This document shows, piece after piece, positions 9,019-17,721 of a DNA stretch of 64,000 bases. Origin of the DNA: Agromyces salentinus (GTDB taxonomy: Bacteria; Actinomycetota; Actinomycetes; Actinomycetales; Microbacteriaceae); assembly GCF_009749395.1 (NCBI RefSeq), contig NZ_WBIR01000012.1:1-64000 (forward strand), read 5' to 3'. Position 1 is the stretch's first letter; each line of letters begins with the position of its first letter. The notes under the pieces are model-generated. The model saw only the letters and a program-made list of their open reading frames with translations, ran no database searches and had not been told where the DNA came from. A program made the translations under genes and the position numbers.

Positions 9019-9339
9019 GTGACCTACGTCATCGCTCTTCCGTGTGTCGACGTCAAAGACCGTGCCTGCATCGACGAGTGCCCGGTCGACTGCATCTACG
9101 AGGGTGAACGCTCGCTCTACATCCACCCCGACGAATGCGTGGACTGCGGCGCCTGCGAACCCGTCTGCCCCGTCGAGGCCATCTACTACGAGGACGACCT
9201 CCCCGACGAATGGGCCGACTACTACAAGGCCAACGTCGAGTTCTTCGACGACCTCGGCTCGCCCGGCGGCGCCGCCAAGGTCGGCGTCATCGCCAAGGAC
9301 CACCCCGTCATCGCCGTGCTGCCCCCGCAGGGCAACTGA
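9019..9339 (+). CDS. fdxA: Ferredoxin, 7Fe-8S type (FdxA/FdxC)
   Basis: Small electron carrier, 106 aa. The N-terminal half has Cys in [17 protein letters not shown], consistent with one 3Fe-4S and one 4Fe-4S cluster, and the second motif [12 protein letters not shown] supplies the remaining ligands. The C-terminal 50 residues are acidic, as in mycobacterial FdxC. Starts with GTG 9019 preceded by GAAAGGA; a TAGACT -10 box sits about 35 bases upstream (8983-8988). dapC follows 2 bases after the stop, an order also recalled in M. tuberculosis (fdxC-Rv1178). Confidence 0.93.
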   Translation: MTYVIALPCVDVKDRACIDECPVDCIYEGERSLYIHPDECVDCGACEPVCPVEAIYYEDDLPDEWADYYKANVEFFDDLGSPGGAAKVGVIAKDHPVIAVLPPQGN

Positions 9340-9341
9340 GC

Positions 9342-10460
9342 ATGGCCCTGGGGGCCCTGCCCGACTATCCGTGGGAGAGCATGGCGCCGTACGCGGCGCA
9401 AGCGAAGCGGCATCCGGGCGGCATCGTCGACCTCTCGATCGGCTCGCCCGTCGATGAGACGCCGCCGCTGATCCGCGAGGCGCTCTCGGCCGCGACCGAC
9501 GCCCACGCCTACCCGCAGACCGTCGGGACCCCCGAGCTGCGACGCGCCATCGTCGAGTGGTTCGAGCGGCGCCGTGGCGTCGTCGGCACTGGGCTCAGCG
9601 AACGGAACGTGCTGCCGACGATCGGCTCCAAGGAACTGGTCGCGCTCCTGCCGCTCATGCTCGGCGTCGGCGAGGGCGATGTCGTCGTGCATCCGCGCGC
9701 CGCGTACCCGACCTACGCGATCGGTGCCGCCATCGCGGGTGCCCAGGCATTCGCGTCCGACGATCCCGCCGAGTGGCCCGCGGAGACCAGGCTCGTCTGG
9801 CTCAACAGCCCGGGCAACCCCGACGGACGGGTGCTCGGCGTCGACGGCCTCCGGGCGGCGCGGTCGCGGGCCCGCGAGCTCGGTGCGGTCGTCGTGAGCG
9901 ACGAGTGCTACGCCGAGCTCGGGTGGGATGCCCCCTGGGATTCGGAGCCGGTGCCGAGCATCCTCGACCCGCGGGTGAGCGGCGAGGACCGCCGCGACAC
10001 GCTCGCCGTCTACTCGCTCAGCAAGCAGTCGAACATGGCCGGTTACCGTGCGGCGTTCATCGCCGGCTGCGGCCTGCTCATCGAGCAGCTGACGACGGTG
10101 CGCAAGCACGCCGGACTCATGGTGCCCGCCCCGCTCCAGGCGGCCATGACGGTCGCCCTCGGCGATGATGCTCACGTGGCGCACCAGAAGGAGCTCTACC
10201 GCGCGAGGCGCGACGTGCTGCGTCCGGCCCTCGAGGCGGCCGGCTTCCGGATCGACCGCAGCGAGGCCGGCCTCTACCTCTGGGCAACCGAGGGCCGCGA
10301 TGCATGGGAGTCGATCGCACGGCTCGCCGCGCTCGGCATCCTCGCGGGCCCCGGGCACTTCTACGGCGAGCACCATCCCCAGCACGTGCGGTTCTCGCTG
10401 ACGGCCACCGACGAGCGCATCGAGGCGGCTGCCGGCCGGCTCGCGGCATCCGTCGACTGA
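9342..10460 (+). CDS. dapC: Succinyldiaminopimelate aminotransferase
   Basis: PLP enzyme transferring an amino group to N-succinyl-2-amino-6-oxopimelate in the succinylase branch of lysine/DAP synthesis. 372 aa class I/II fold: N-terminal DLSIGSPVDETPP, cofactor-contacting LNSPGNPDGRVLG at about 152-164, Schiff-base Lys in YSLSKQSNMAGYR at about 225-237. Identification as DapC rather than another aminotransferase rests on the position directly behind fdxA and on dapD and dapE being nearby. ATG 9342 begins 2 bases after the ferredoxin stop, indicating coupling. Confidence 0.88.
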   Translation: MALGALPDYPWESMAPYAAQAKRHPGGIVDLSIGSPVDETPPLIREALSAATDAHAYPQTVGTPELRRAIVEWFERRRGVVGTGLSERNVLPTIGSKELVALLPLMLGVGEGDVVVHPRAAYPTYAIGAAIAGAQAFASDDPAEWPAETRLVWLNSPGNPDGRVLGVDGLRAARSRARELGAVVVSDECYAELGWDAPWDSEPVPSILDPRVSGEDRRDTLAVYSLSKQSNMAGYRAAFIAGCGLLIEQLTTVRKHAGLMVPAPLQAAMTVALGDDAHVAHQKELYRARRDVLRPALEAAGFRIDRSEAGLYLWATEGRDAWESIARLAALGILAGPGHFYGEHHPQHVRFSLTATDERIEAAAGRLAASVD

Positions 10461-10479
10461 CCGCGATTGTCCAACCCCT

Positions 10480-10501
10480 CAAGACAAGGACGGATGTCTT
10501 G
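10480..10501. promoter_or_regulatory. Inverted repeat upstream of gltA
   Basis: CAAGACA (10480-10486) and TGTCTTG (10495-10501) form 7-bp arms with an 8-bp spacer, 30 bases upstream of a TAGGCT -10-like hexamer at 10532-10537. It could be an operator for gltA or a weak terminator of dapC; there is no T tract. Confidence 0.35.
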
Positions 10502-10612
10502 GCGGATGCAACAGTGTGCCCGCACCGCGTCTAGGCTGTATCCCGGACCGCGGCCGAACGGAGCTGCGGTGCGGAAAGCAGGTGACCGCACTTGACGATC
10601 ACAGGAGGCGCC

Positions 10613-11911
10613 GTGAGCGACGTCGTGAACAATGCCGAAGGCCAGAAGCCCCTTCAGGCGACCCTCAACTTCCCGGGTGGCACCGCGGAGTTCCCGATTC
10701 GCCCGGCCGTCGACGGCGCGGCCAGCCTCGACCTGTCGACGCTGACGAGGCAGACCGGGCTCACCGCACTCGACTACGGATTCGTGAACACTGCATCGAC
10801 GCAGTCCGAGATCACGTACATCGACGGCAACCAGGGCATCCTGCGCTACCGCGGGTATCCGATCGAGCAGCTGGCTGAGAATTCCACGTACCTCGAGGTC
10901 GCCTGGCTGCTCATCTACGGGTCGCTGCCCACCGCTGACCAGCTGGGCGAGTTCGACGAGAAGATCCGTCGGCACACGCTGCTGCACGAGGACCTCAAGC
11001 GCTTCTTCTCCGCGCTGCCGCACACCGCTCACCCCATGTCCGTGCTCTCGAGCGCGGTGTCGGCCCTGTCGACGTACTACGAGGGTTCCGACCCCGATGA
11101 CGTCGAGCTGACCATGGTGCGCCTCCTCGCGAAGCTGCCGGTCATCGCGGCGTATGCCCACAAGAAGAGCATCGGCCAGGCGTTCCTGTACCCCGACAAC
11201 TCGCTGAGCTTCGTCGACAACTTCCTGCGGCTGAACTTCGGCAACATGGCGGAGCCGTACCAGATCGACCCGACCCTGTCGAAGGCGCTCGACCGCCTGC
11301 TGATCCTCCACGAGGACCACGAGCAGAACGCCTCGACCTCGACCGTGCGCCTGGTCGGCTCGACCGGCGCGAACCTGTACTCGTCGATCTCCGCGGGCAT
11401 CCAGGCGTTGTCGGGCCCGCTGCACGGCGGCGCCAACGAGGCCGTGCTGCAGATGCTCGCGCAGATCCGCGACTCCGGTGAGGGCGTGGGCAAGTTCGTC
11501 GAGCGCGTCAAGCGCAAGGAGGACGGCGTCAAGCTCATGGGCTTCGGCCACCGGGTCTACAAGAACTACGACCCGCGTGCGAAGCTCGTCAAGGAATCCG
11601 CCGACGAGGTGCTCGCCGGGCTCGGCGTGGCCGACCCGCTCCTGGACATCGCGAAGGAGCTCGAGCAGTTCGCGCTCCAGGACGAGTACTTCAAGGAGCG
11701 TCGCCTCTACCCGAACGTCGACTTCTACACGGGCGTCATCTACAAGGCCATGGGCTTCCCGACGCGCATGTTCACCGTGCTCTTCGCGATCGGCCGCCTG
11801 CCCGGCTGGATGGCGCACTGGCGCGAGATGAACCTCGACCCGCAGACGAAGATCGGTCGCCCGCAGCAGCTCTACGTGGGCGAGCCCGAGCGGCAGTACC
11901 CGGGTCTCTGA
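10613..11911 (+). CDS. gltA: Citrate synthase (type II)
   Basis: Condenses acetyl-CoA with oxaloacetate, first step of the TCA cycle. 432 aa, the usual length of the hexameric type. Active-site elements are present: HGGANE at about residue 268, GFGHRVYKNYDPR at about 305-317 and the catalytic Asp in DFYTGVIYKAMGF at about 365-377. GTG 10613 is chosen because a perfect AGGAGG (10603-10608) precedes it; an in-frame TTG at 10592 has no such signal. Preceded by a leader of about 70 nt and followed by a 14-bp terminator. Confidence 0.96.
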   Translation: MSDVVNNAEGQKPLQATLNFPGGTAEFPIRPAVDGAASLDLSTLTRQTGLTALDYGFVNTASTQSEITYIDGNQGILRYRGYPIEQLAENSTYLEVAWLLIYGSLPTADQLGEFDEKIRRHTLLHEDLKRFFSALPHTAHPMSVLSSAVSALSTYYEGSDPDDVELTMVRLLAKLPVIAAYAHKKSIGQAFLYPDNSLSFVDNFLRLNFGNMAEPYQIDPTLSKALDRLLILHEDHEQNASTSTVRLVGSTGANLYSSISAGIQALSGPLHGGANEAVLQMLAQIRDSGEGVGKFVERVKRKEDGVKLMGFGHRVYKNYDPRAKLVKESADEVLAGLGVADPLLDIAKELEQFALQDEYFKERRLYPNVDFYTGVIYKAMGFPTRMFTVLFAIGRLPGWMAHWREMNLDPQTKIGRPQQLYVGEPERQYPGL

Positions 11912-11949
11912 TCCGGCGCCGACGGTCCGCCGTCGGCTGATCCGACAGC

Positions 11950-11986
11950 CCGAAGGGGGCGCCGCCATCGGTGGCGCCCCCTTCGG
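11950..11986. terminator. gltA terminator (bidirectional)
   Basis: Perfect 14-bp stem CCGAAGGGGGCGCC / GGCGCCCCCTTCGG with a 9-nt loop between convergent gltA and the penicillin acylase gene. Confidence 0.82.
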
Positions 11987-11996
11987 CGTTCGCGGG

Positions 11997-14627
11997 CTAC
12001 TCCGCCTTCGGCGTCTCCCCGGGTGACGGTGTCGGTGTCGGTGTCCCGGTCGCCGCGCCGGCCACCGGGACGAGCTCGAGCGTGTGCTCGGCGGCGTCGC
12101 GCACGGCGTCGGGCGTGAACGGCCATCCGCGGGTCTCGCCGTGCTGCCAGAGCGGAGCCTGGTCGGCGTAGTTCGGGTGGAAGGCGTGGCCGGATGCCCC
12201 GGTGAGGTTGATCCACGTGGAGTCGTCGAAGTCGTGCAGGTCGACGATCATGCGCATCGACGGGACCCAGTCGACGCCGTACCCCTGAGTGGCGTCCCAT
12301 CCGATCGCGTTCACGATCGAGGAGCCGCCGCCGAGTTCGTACGGGCCGCGGTTGAAGAGCCACTCGATCGGCGCGATGCCCGACGTGCCGAAGCTCTGGT
12401 TCGTCAGCGTGAGCGTGTGCAGACGGCCCCAGCGCCACGCGTCGGGGTCGCTGCCCATGCGGTTCCTCGCCTCGCTCCACGCCGCGTCCATGGCATGGGC
12501 GAGCATCGCGTCGCGTCCGGCGACGCCGAGCTCGTCATTGGTCCACCACGTCGCCTCGGGCTCGTCGAGCAGCGTCCCGACCACGCTGAACCATCGGTCG
12601 CCGCCGGCCGGCTGCGTCTGCTCGGGGAGCGAGGAGAACATGTCCTCGAGCAGGTTGCGCCAGAACACGGCGAAGTACGCGGCCTCGGCGCTGTCGACGT
12701 CGTCGTGGGCATCCCATCCCTCGAGCAGGGCCGCGCCGCGGGCGGCGTCACCCGAGAGGTCGAGCTCGGCGATGACGGGTAGGAAGGCGGTGGCGTTGGC
12801 ATCGCTCGTGTCCAGCTGGATGCGGGAGAGGTCATCGGCGGTGAGCTTTCCGCCGTCCTCGATGCGCTCCTGCAGCAGCCGCTCGATGGCGGAGGCGCGG
12901 TAGCCGTAGTCCCAGTCGGCGGTGAGGAACGGCCCCTGCCTCGACACCGCGTTGTTCGCGGTGACGAGGTAGCCGCGTTCGGGGTTCAGGACGCTCGGGA
13001 GCTCGTCGAACGGCAGTTCGCCCGTCCAGCCGACGTCGCTCGTCCAACCGGGTTGGGGCACCGTGCCGTCGCCCGCCTTGCGGACGGGCACGGCCCCTGG
13101 CGCCTGGTATCCGATGTTGCCGTCGACGTCGGCGTAGACCAGGTTCTGGGCCGGCACGTCGAAGAGGGACGCGGCCGTGCGGAACTCGTCCCAGTTCGTC
13201 GCTCGGTCCAGCGCGAAGATCGAGGCGGCCGTCGTGCCCGGGGTGAGCGCCGTCCACTGCAGCGCGAGTTCGTAGGCGCCCTCGGGCGCCCCGGATGCCG
13301 CGGGGTACCCCTCGGCGACCGCGGTGAAGTCCTCGTTGATGCCCGAGACGATCGGGCCACGCCCCGTCGAGCGGACGGTGACGGTCACGGGATCGCCGCC
13401 GGCGACCTCGATGGTCTCCTCGCGGAGGGTGAGCGGCACCTGAGCGCCGTCGAGTTCGTAGGTGTCGTCGGTGATGCGCTCGAGGTAGAGGTCGGCCACG
13501 TCGGGCCCGAGGTTCGTGAAGCCCCACGCGATGCGCTGGTTGTGCCCGATGATCACCCCGGGCAGGCCGGCGAAGGTGTAGCCGGCCATGTCGAAGGCGC
13601 ACTCCTCGGTGACCTCGGCGCAGTGCAGGCCCATCTGGGCCCAGATGGAGGGCAGCGCGGGCCCGAGGTGCGGGTCGTTGGCCAGGAGCGGCAGGCCCGA
13701 TTCGGTGAGCGAACCCGAGACGACCCAGGAGTTGGAGCCGAGGTCGTTGCCCTCGGGGCCGAGCAGGGCCGGCACGGCGTCGAGCGTGTCGCGCAGCGAC
13801 GTCAGGGCGGCCGTGTACGCCTTTGCCGTCGAGGCGTCGTCGGCTGCGGCATCCGTCGCCGCGGGCAGGGGAGCGACCTCGGTGGAGGCCGGTGCGGATG
13901 CCGCGGGCGCACCCTCGACGATCGTCGGCGAGGTCGACCAGTCGACCTCCGGGTGCAGGCGCGCCACCTCGTCGGCCGGCAGCGCGGTCGCGAGGAGTGC
14001 GCGGTCGATCTCGTCGCCGAGGTTGGAACGGAGGTCCCACGCCATCGCCTTGAGCCAGGCGATCGAGTCGACCGGGGTCCACGGTTCGGGGGAGTACCCG
14101 GGGTTCTGGAGCCCGAGCACCGCGTACTCGAGGGAGAGCGCGGAGCCGCTGCGCTGGTCGAGGTAGGCGTTCACCCCGGCGGCGTACGCCTCGTAGTAGG
14201 CGCGGGAGGTCTCGTCGAGGGCGTCGTACTCCTGCTCCGCGATGCCGCGCCAGTCGAGCGTGCGGATGAAGGTGTCGGTGCCCACCTGCGACGCGCCGAA
14301 CAGCTCGGCGAGCCGGCCGGCCGTGACGTGGCGGCGGAAGTCCATCTCCCAGAAGCGGTCCTGCGCATGCACGAAGCCCTGGGCGTAGAAGAGGTCGTGG
14401 TCGTTCTCGGCGACGAGCTGCGGGATCCCGGCGTCGTCGCGGTACACCGAGACCGGCGCGACGAGGCCCGGCGCATCGAGCCGACCGCTCGTGGTCGGGA
14501 AGGAGCGCTGCACGGTCCACCATCCGACGCCGGCGGCGGCGATCACGAGCAGCAGGACGACGGCGAGGAGCCACGTGAGCGCTCTCAGCCAGCTGTGGTG
14601 TCGGGTTCGCGGTGCATCGGTGCCCAC
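11997..14627 (-). CDS. Penicillin acylase family hydrolase, membrane-anchored or secreted
   Basis: N-terminal-nucleophile amidohydrolase, 876 aa. Helix at residues about 14-36 (signal anchor), then the alpha region (AQGFVHAQDRFWEMDFRR at about 83-100), a low-complexity Ala/Ser/Thr spacer, and the beta chain starting at the Ser of GSNSW (about residue 297), the predicted autocatalytic cleavage point and nucleophile. LLANDPHLGPALPSIW follows, as in the family. Natural substrates of actinobacterial members (acyl-homoserine lactones, lipopeptides, amides) vary and cannot be told here. GTG start at 14627 with AAGGAG 4 bases upstream. Confidence 0.9.
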   Translation of the reverse strand: MGTDAPRTRHHSWLRALTWLLAVVLLLVIAAAGVGWWTVQRSFPTTSGRLDAPGLVAPVSVYRDDAGIPQLVAENDHDLFYAQGFVHAQDRFWEMDFRRHVTAGRLAELFGASQVGTDTFIRTLDWRGIAEQEYDALDETSRAYYEAYAAGVNAYLDQRSGSALSLEYAVLGLQNPGYSPEPWTPVDSIAWLKAMAWDLRSNLGDEIDRALLATALPADEVARLHPEVDWSTSPTIVEGAPAASAPASTEVAPLPAATDAAADDASTAKAYTAALTSLRDTLDAVPALLGPEGNDLGSNSWVVSGSLTESGLPLLANDPHLGPALPSIWAQMGLHCAEVTEECAFDMAGYTFAGLPGVIIGHNQRIAWGFTNLGPDVADLYLERITDDTYELDGAQVPLTLREETIEVAGGDPVTVTVRSTGRGPIVSGINEDFTAVAEGYPAASGAPEGAYELALQWTALTPGTTAASIFALDRATNWDEFRTAASLFDVPAQNLVYADVDGNIGYQAPGAVPVRKAGDGTVPQPGWTSDVGWTGELPFDELPSVLNPERGYLVTANNAVSRQGPFLTADWDYGYRASAIERLLQERIEDGGKLTADDLSRIQLDTSDANATAFLPVIAELDLSGDAARGAALLEGWDAHDDVDSAEAAYFAVFWRNLLEDMFSSLPEQTQPAGGDRWFSVVGTLLDEPEATWWTNDELGVAGRDAMLAHAMDAAWSEARNRMGSDPDAWRWGRLHTLTLTNQSFGTSGIAPIEWLFNRGPYELGGGSSIVNAIGWDATQGYGVDWVPSMRMIVDLHDFDDSTWINLTGASGHAFHPNYADQAPLWQHGETRGWPFTPDAVRDAAEHTLELVPVAGAATGTPTPTPSPGETPKAE

Positions 14628-14714
14628 GTCACTCCTTCGTGATCGCCCATGAGGAGGGCCGCCCCGCGGCGGCCTGAGGCACCACTGTAATGGAGTGCGC
14701 GGGCGCCCGATGAC

Positions 14715-15662
14715 TCAGGCGTGCAGGGCCGTGTTGAGCGTCACGCCGTGCCCGTCGCGCGAGAGCACCTCGACCCGCCCGTTCAGCGAGTTGCGGCGGA
14801 ACAGGAGGTTCGGAACCCCCGAGAGCTCGACCGCCTTCACGGTGCGCGCCTCGGCGTCGCCGAGCAGCGCGACCTTGGTGCCTGCCGTCACGTAGAGGCC
14901 CGCCTCGACCACGGTGTCGTCGCCGATCGAGATGCCGATGCCCGAGTTCGCGCCGAGCAGCGCGCGCTGCCCGATCTCGACCCGCTGGGTGCCGCCGCCG
15001 GAGAGGGTGCCCATGATGGAGGCTCCACCGCCGATGTCCGACCCGTCGCCCACCACGACGCCCTGGGAGATGCGTCCCTCGACCATCGAGGTGCCGAGCG
15101 TGCCCGCGTTGAAGTTCACGAAGCCTTCGTGCATGACCGTGGTGCCCGGCGCGAGGTGCGCGCCGAGGCGCACGCGCGAGGCATCCGCGATGCGGACCCG
15201 CGCGGGCGTGACGTAGTCGAGCAGGCGGGGGAACTTGTCGAGCCCGGTCGCATGGATGCCGGCGCGCTGCAGCGCGGGACGAAGCCGGTCGAAGTCGCTC
15301 GGGTGCACGGGGCCGGCGTTGGTCCAGACGACGGCCGGCAGGTGCGCGAAGACGCCGTCGAGGTTCACGGTGTTCGGGGCGACGACCAGGTGCGAGAGCA
15401 GGTGCAGGCGCAGGTAGGCGTCGGCGGTGCTCGCGGGTGCCGCGTCGAGGTCGATCGTGAGCTCGACGACCTCGACCCGGACGTTGCGGCGGGCGTCGAC
15501 CCCGGCGAGGGCGGCGTGCTCCTCGGCGAGGGGGGTCGCCTCGTCGCCGAGGCGCGGGGCCGGGAACCAGGCGTCGAGCACCGTTCCGTCGCCGGCGATG
15601 GTCGTGAGGCCGGCGGCGGCGGCGGTGCGTGCGGGGCTGAGGGCGTCGTCGTTCGCGGGCAT
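14715..15662 (-). CDS. dapD: Tetrahydrodipicolinate N-succinyltransferase, actinobacterial type
   Basis: Transfers succinyl from succinyl-CoA to tetrahydrodipicolinate, the step before DapC and DapE. 315 aa, matching the long actinobacterial DapD (M. tuberculosis about 317 aa). The C-terminal half is a left-handed beta-helix with hexapeptide-like turns ([40 protein letters not shown]). The start at ATG 15662 sits 6 nt after a TACCCT box (leaderless arrangement). dapD and dapE are separated by the lipoprotein pseudogene and transcribed in opposite directions. Confidence 0.93.
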   Translation of the reverse strand: MPANDDALSPARTAAAAGLTTIAGDGTVLDAWFPAPRLGDEATPLAEEHAALAGVDARRNVRVEVVELTIDLDAAPASTADAYLRLHLLSHLVVAPNTVNLDGVFAHLPAVVWTNAGPVHPSDFDRLRPALQRAGIHATGLDKFPRLLDYVTPARVRIADASRVRLGAHLAPGTTVMHEGFVNFNAGTLGTSMVEGRISQGVVVGDGSDIGGGASIMGTLSGGGTQRVEIGQRALLGANSGIGISIGDDTVVEAGLYVTAGTKVALLGDAEARTVKAVELSGVPNLLFRRNSLNGRVEVLSRDGHGVTLNTALHA

Positions 15663-15668
15663 GGTTCA

Positions 15669-15674
15669 AGGGTA
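15669..15674 (-). promoter_or_regulatory. Leaderless -10 box of dapD
   Basis: TACCCT on the minus strand, 6 nt before the ATG; transcription would start at or next to the start codon. Confidence 0.55.
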
Positions 15675-15755
15675 GCGATGCGGCCGAGCGGATGACGCGG
15701 CGCGTCGTCCGCTTGCTACTGGAGCATGGACGGAAGGGGGGCGGTGATCCGGTGA

Positions 15756-15787
15756 GCTTCGCCACTTCGCCACTTCGCCACTTCGCC
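15756..15787. repeat. Octamer tandem repeat (A/G)CTTCGCC x4
   Basis: Four head-to-tail copies of an 8-bp unit (first copy GCTTCGCC, then three ACTTCGCC) in the dapD/lipoprotein intergenic region. The same octamer recurs five times at 25321-25360. Confidence 0.85.
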
Positions 15788-15861
15788 ACCGAGTTCGCCG
15801 TTGCCGCATCCGGCTCACCCTCCGTCGAGGCACCTGGTCAGGAGGCCCGTCCGCGGCCCGC

Positions 15862-15867
15862 TACGAT
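15862..15867 (+). promoter_or_regulatory. Leaderless -10 box of the DUF3558-like gene
   Basis: TACGAT, spacer of 6 nt, then ATG 15874; no ribosome binding site is present. Confidence 0.55.
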
Positions 15868-15873
15868 CCGATC

Positions 15874-16568
15874 ATGAATCTGCATGGAACTCGCTCACGC
15901 CGGCACTTCGCGGGGCCCGTTCGGGCGGCCGTCGCCTGCGTCGTCGTCATCCTGCTCGCAGGATGCGGCCAAGTGGGCCCAGGCGATTCCTCGCCGACGC
16001 CCGAGGCCGAGAAGGGCGAAGAGCTTCAGGCAGGATCGACCAGCGAACCGGTCGCTTCCCAGTGCGACCTGCTCGAACCTGCAGAGATCGAGGAACTCGT
16101 CGGCAGCTCGTTCGAGGGGACCGAGGGGGTCGTCCCTGGCAGCGACATCGTCGGTTGCCAGTTCGGAAATCTCAGCGATCACGGCGTCCAGGTCCACGGG
16201 TGCCCGCGGGCCAATGGGCACGCGCACTGCCGACCGTCGTCGCGACCTTGACCGCGCTCCCGGAGGGCTCCGTCGACCCGAAGATCCTCGAGCAACTCGA
16301 AGGCGCCGCCGACATCCTCGAGGAGGGTGGGGAGGTCCCCGCCGAGGAGGCCTGCGCGTACTTCAGCCGTCTCCTGGAGTTCCGTGGACAACCCGCTGGT
16401 ACGACGACGGCGGTCTCCTTCATTCCGGACCAGGCGTCCGCGGTCGCGATCTCCGCGCAGCAGTGCGTCGACGGCACCTACGCCTCGTTGACGATCGGGC
16501 GTCCCGACGCAGGAGAGGTGCCGGGGCTGCCGGAGAAGGCCGCCATCATGCTCGGACAGTTGGGATGA
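15874..16568 (+). pseudogene. Lipoprotein gene (DUF3558-like) interrupted by a frameshift
   Basis: Reading from ATG 15874 gives a signal peptide with lipobox LLAGC and a CDLLEPAEIEELVG segment as in DUF3558 lipoproteins, but this frame stops at 16251. The frame one base back continues the domain from about 16200 (VPAGQWARALPTVVATL...) to a stop at 16568. Adding a single G to the GGG at 16198-16200 would restore an uninterrupted protein of about 231 aa. Either a recent 1-base deletion in a G run, a sequencing error, or (less likely) -1 frameshifting. Intact, it would be a surface lipoprotein of unknown role. Confidence 0.75.
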
Positions 16569-16604
16569 CTCCCTGACGCAGCGAGGATGAACCCGCGTCC
16601 TCCG

Positions 16605-16610
16605 TAGACT
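16605..16610 (+). promoter_or_regulatory. Leaderless -10 box of dapE
   Basis: TAGACT, 6-nt spacer CGATGC, then the dapE ATG. Confidence 0.6.
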
Positions 16611-16616
16611 CGATGC

Positions 16617-17714
16617 ATGCCGTCAGCCGCTTCCGTGCCGCGCGCGCTCGACCCGACCGCCGACTCCGTCGCCCTCACGAGGGCGATCTGCGACATCCCG
16701 AGCGTGTCGGACGATGAGACGGTGCTGGCCGACCTCGTCGAACGGGCGCTCGCCGCGGCATCCCACCTCGAGCTCTATCGCGACGGCGACACCATCGTCG
16801 CGCGCACGAACCTGGGTCGTGAGCGCCGTGTCGTGATCGCGGGCCACCTCGACACCGTGCCGATCAACGGCAACGTGCCGACCCGGTTCGAGACGGAGGA
16901 CGGCGTCGAGTACCTCTGGGGCCGGGGCACGACCGACATGAAGGGCGGCGTCGCGGTCGCGCTCAAGCTCGCGGTCGAGGTCGCCGAACCCGTCTACGAC
17001 GTCACCTGGATGTTCTACGACCACGAGGAGGTGCACGCCGACCTCAACGGACTCAAGCGCGTCGCCGAGACCCGGCCCGACCTCTTCGAGGCCGACTTCG
17101 CCATCCTCGGCGAGTCCTCCAACGGCCAGGTCGAGGGCGGATGCAACGGCACGCTCCGCGTCGAGCTCCGCGCGACGGGCACGCGGTCCCACACCTCGCG
17201 CCCCTGGATGGGCATCAACGCGATCCACGCGCTCGCTCCGGCACTCGAGCGGCTCGCCGCCTTCGAGGCCGAGACGGTCGAGGTCGAGGGGCTCGCGTAC
17301 CGCGAGGGGCTGAGCGCGGTCGGCATCCGCGGCGGGGTGGCCGGCAACGTGGTGCCCGACGAGGCGGTGCTCACCGTCAACTACCGGTTCGCGCCGAGCC
17401 GTTCGATCGACGATGCGGTCGCCGCGATGCGGGAGCTCTTCCCCGAGTACGAACTGACCGTGACGGATGCCTCGGCCGGCGCCCGTCCCGGGCTCGACGA
17501 CCCGTTCGTGCAGGGGTTCCTCGCGGCCGTCGGCGCCGAGGCGAGGCCGAAGTACGGGTGGACGGATGTCGCGCGCTTCAGCGCCCTCGGCGTGCCGGCC
17601 GTGAACTACGGCCCCGGCGACCCGAGCCTCGCCCACACCGACGACGAGCGCGTGCGGGTCGACGCCATCCTCGCGTGCGAGGTCGGCCTGCGGTCCTGGC
17701 TGACCGGCGCGTGA
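16617..17714 (+). CDS. dapE: Succinyl-diaminopimelate desuccinylase
   Basis: Dinuclear zinc M20 hydrolase releasing succinate from N-succinyl-LL-DAP, completing the succinylase branch begun by DapD and DapC. 365 aa. Metal-binding segments seen: AGHLDTVP at about 77-84, WGRGTTDMKGG at about 101-111, YDHEEVHAD at about 134-142 (catalytic Glu pair), ILGESSNG at about 163, and the late His in PSLAHTDDE. A dimerisation lid domain lies between. The ATG is 6 nt after a TAGACT box, so probably leaderless. The next gene starts 7 bases after its stop. Confidence 0.94.
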   Translation: MPSAASVPRALDPTADSVALTRAICDIPSVSDDETVLADLVERALAAASHLELYRDGDTIVARTNLGRERRVVIAGHLDTVPINGNVPTRFETEDGVEYLWGRGTTDMKGGVAVALKLAVEVAEPVYDVTWMFYDHEEVHADLNGLKRVAETRPDLFEADFAILGESSNGQVEGGCNGTLRVELRATGTRSHTSRPWMGINAIHALAPALERLAAFEAETVEVEGLAYREGLSAVGIRGGVAGNVVPDEAVLTVNYRFAPSRSIDDAVAAMRELFPEYELTVTDASAGARPGLDDPFVQGFLAAVGAEARPKYGWTDVARFSALGVPAVNYGPGDPSLAHTDDERVRVDAILACEVGLRSWLTGA

Positions 17715-17721
17715 CGGCGGC

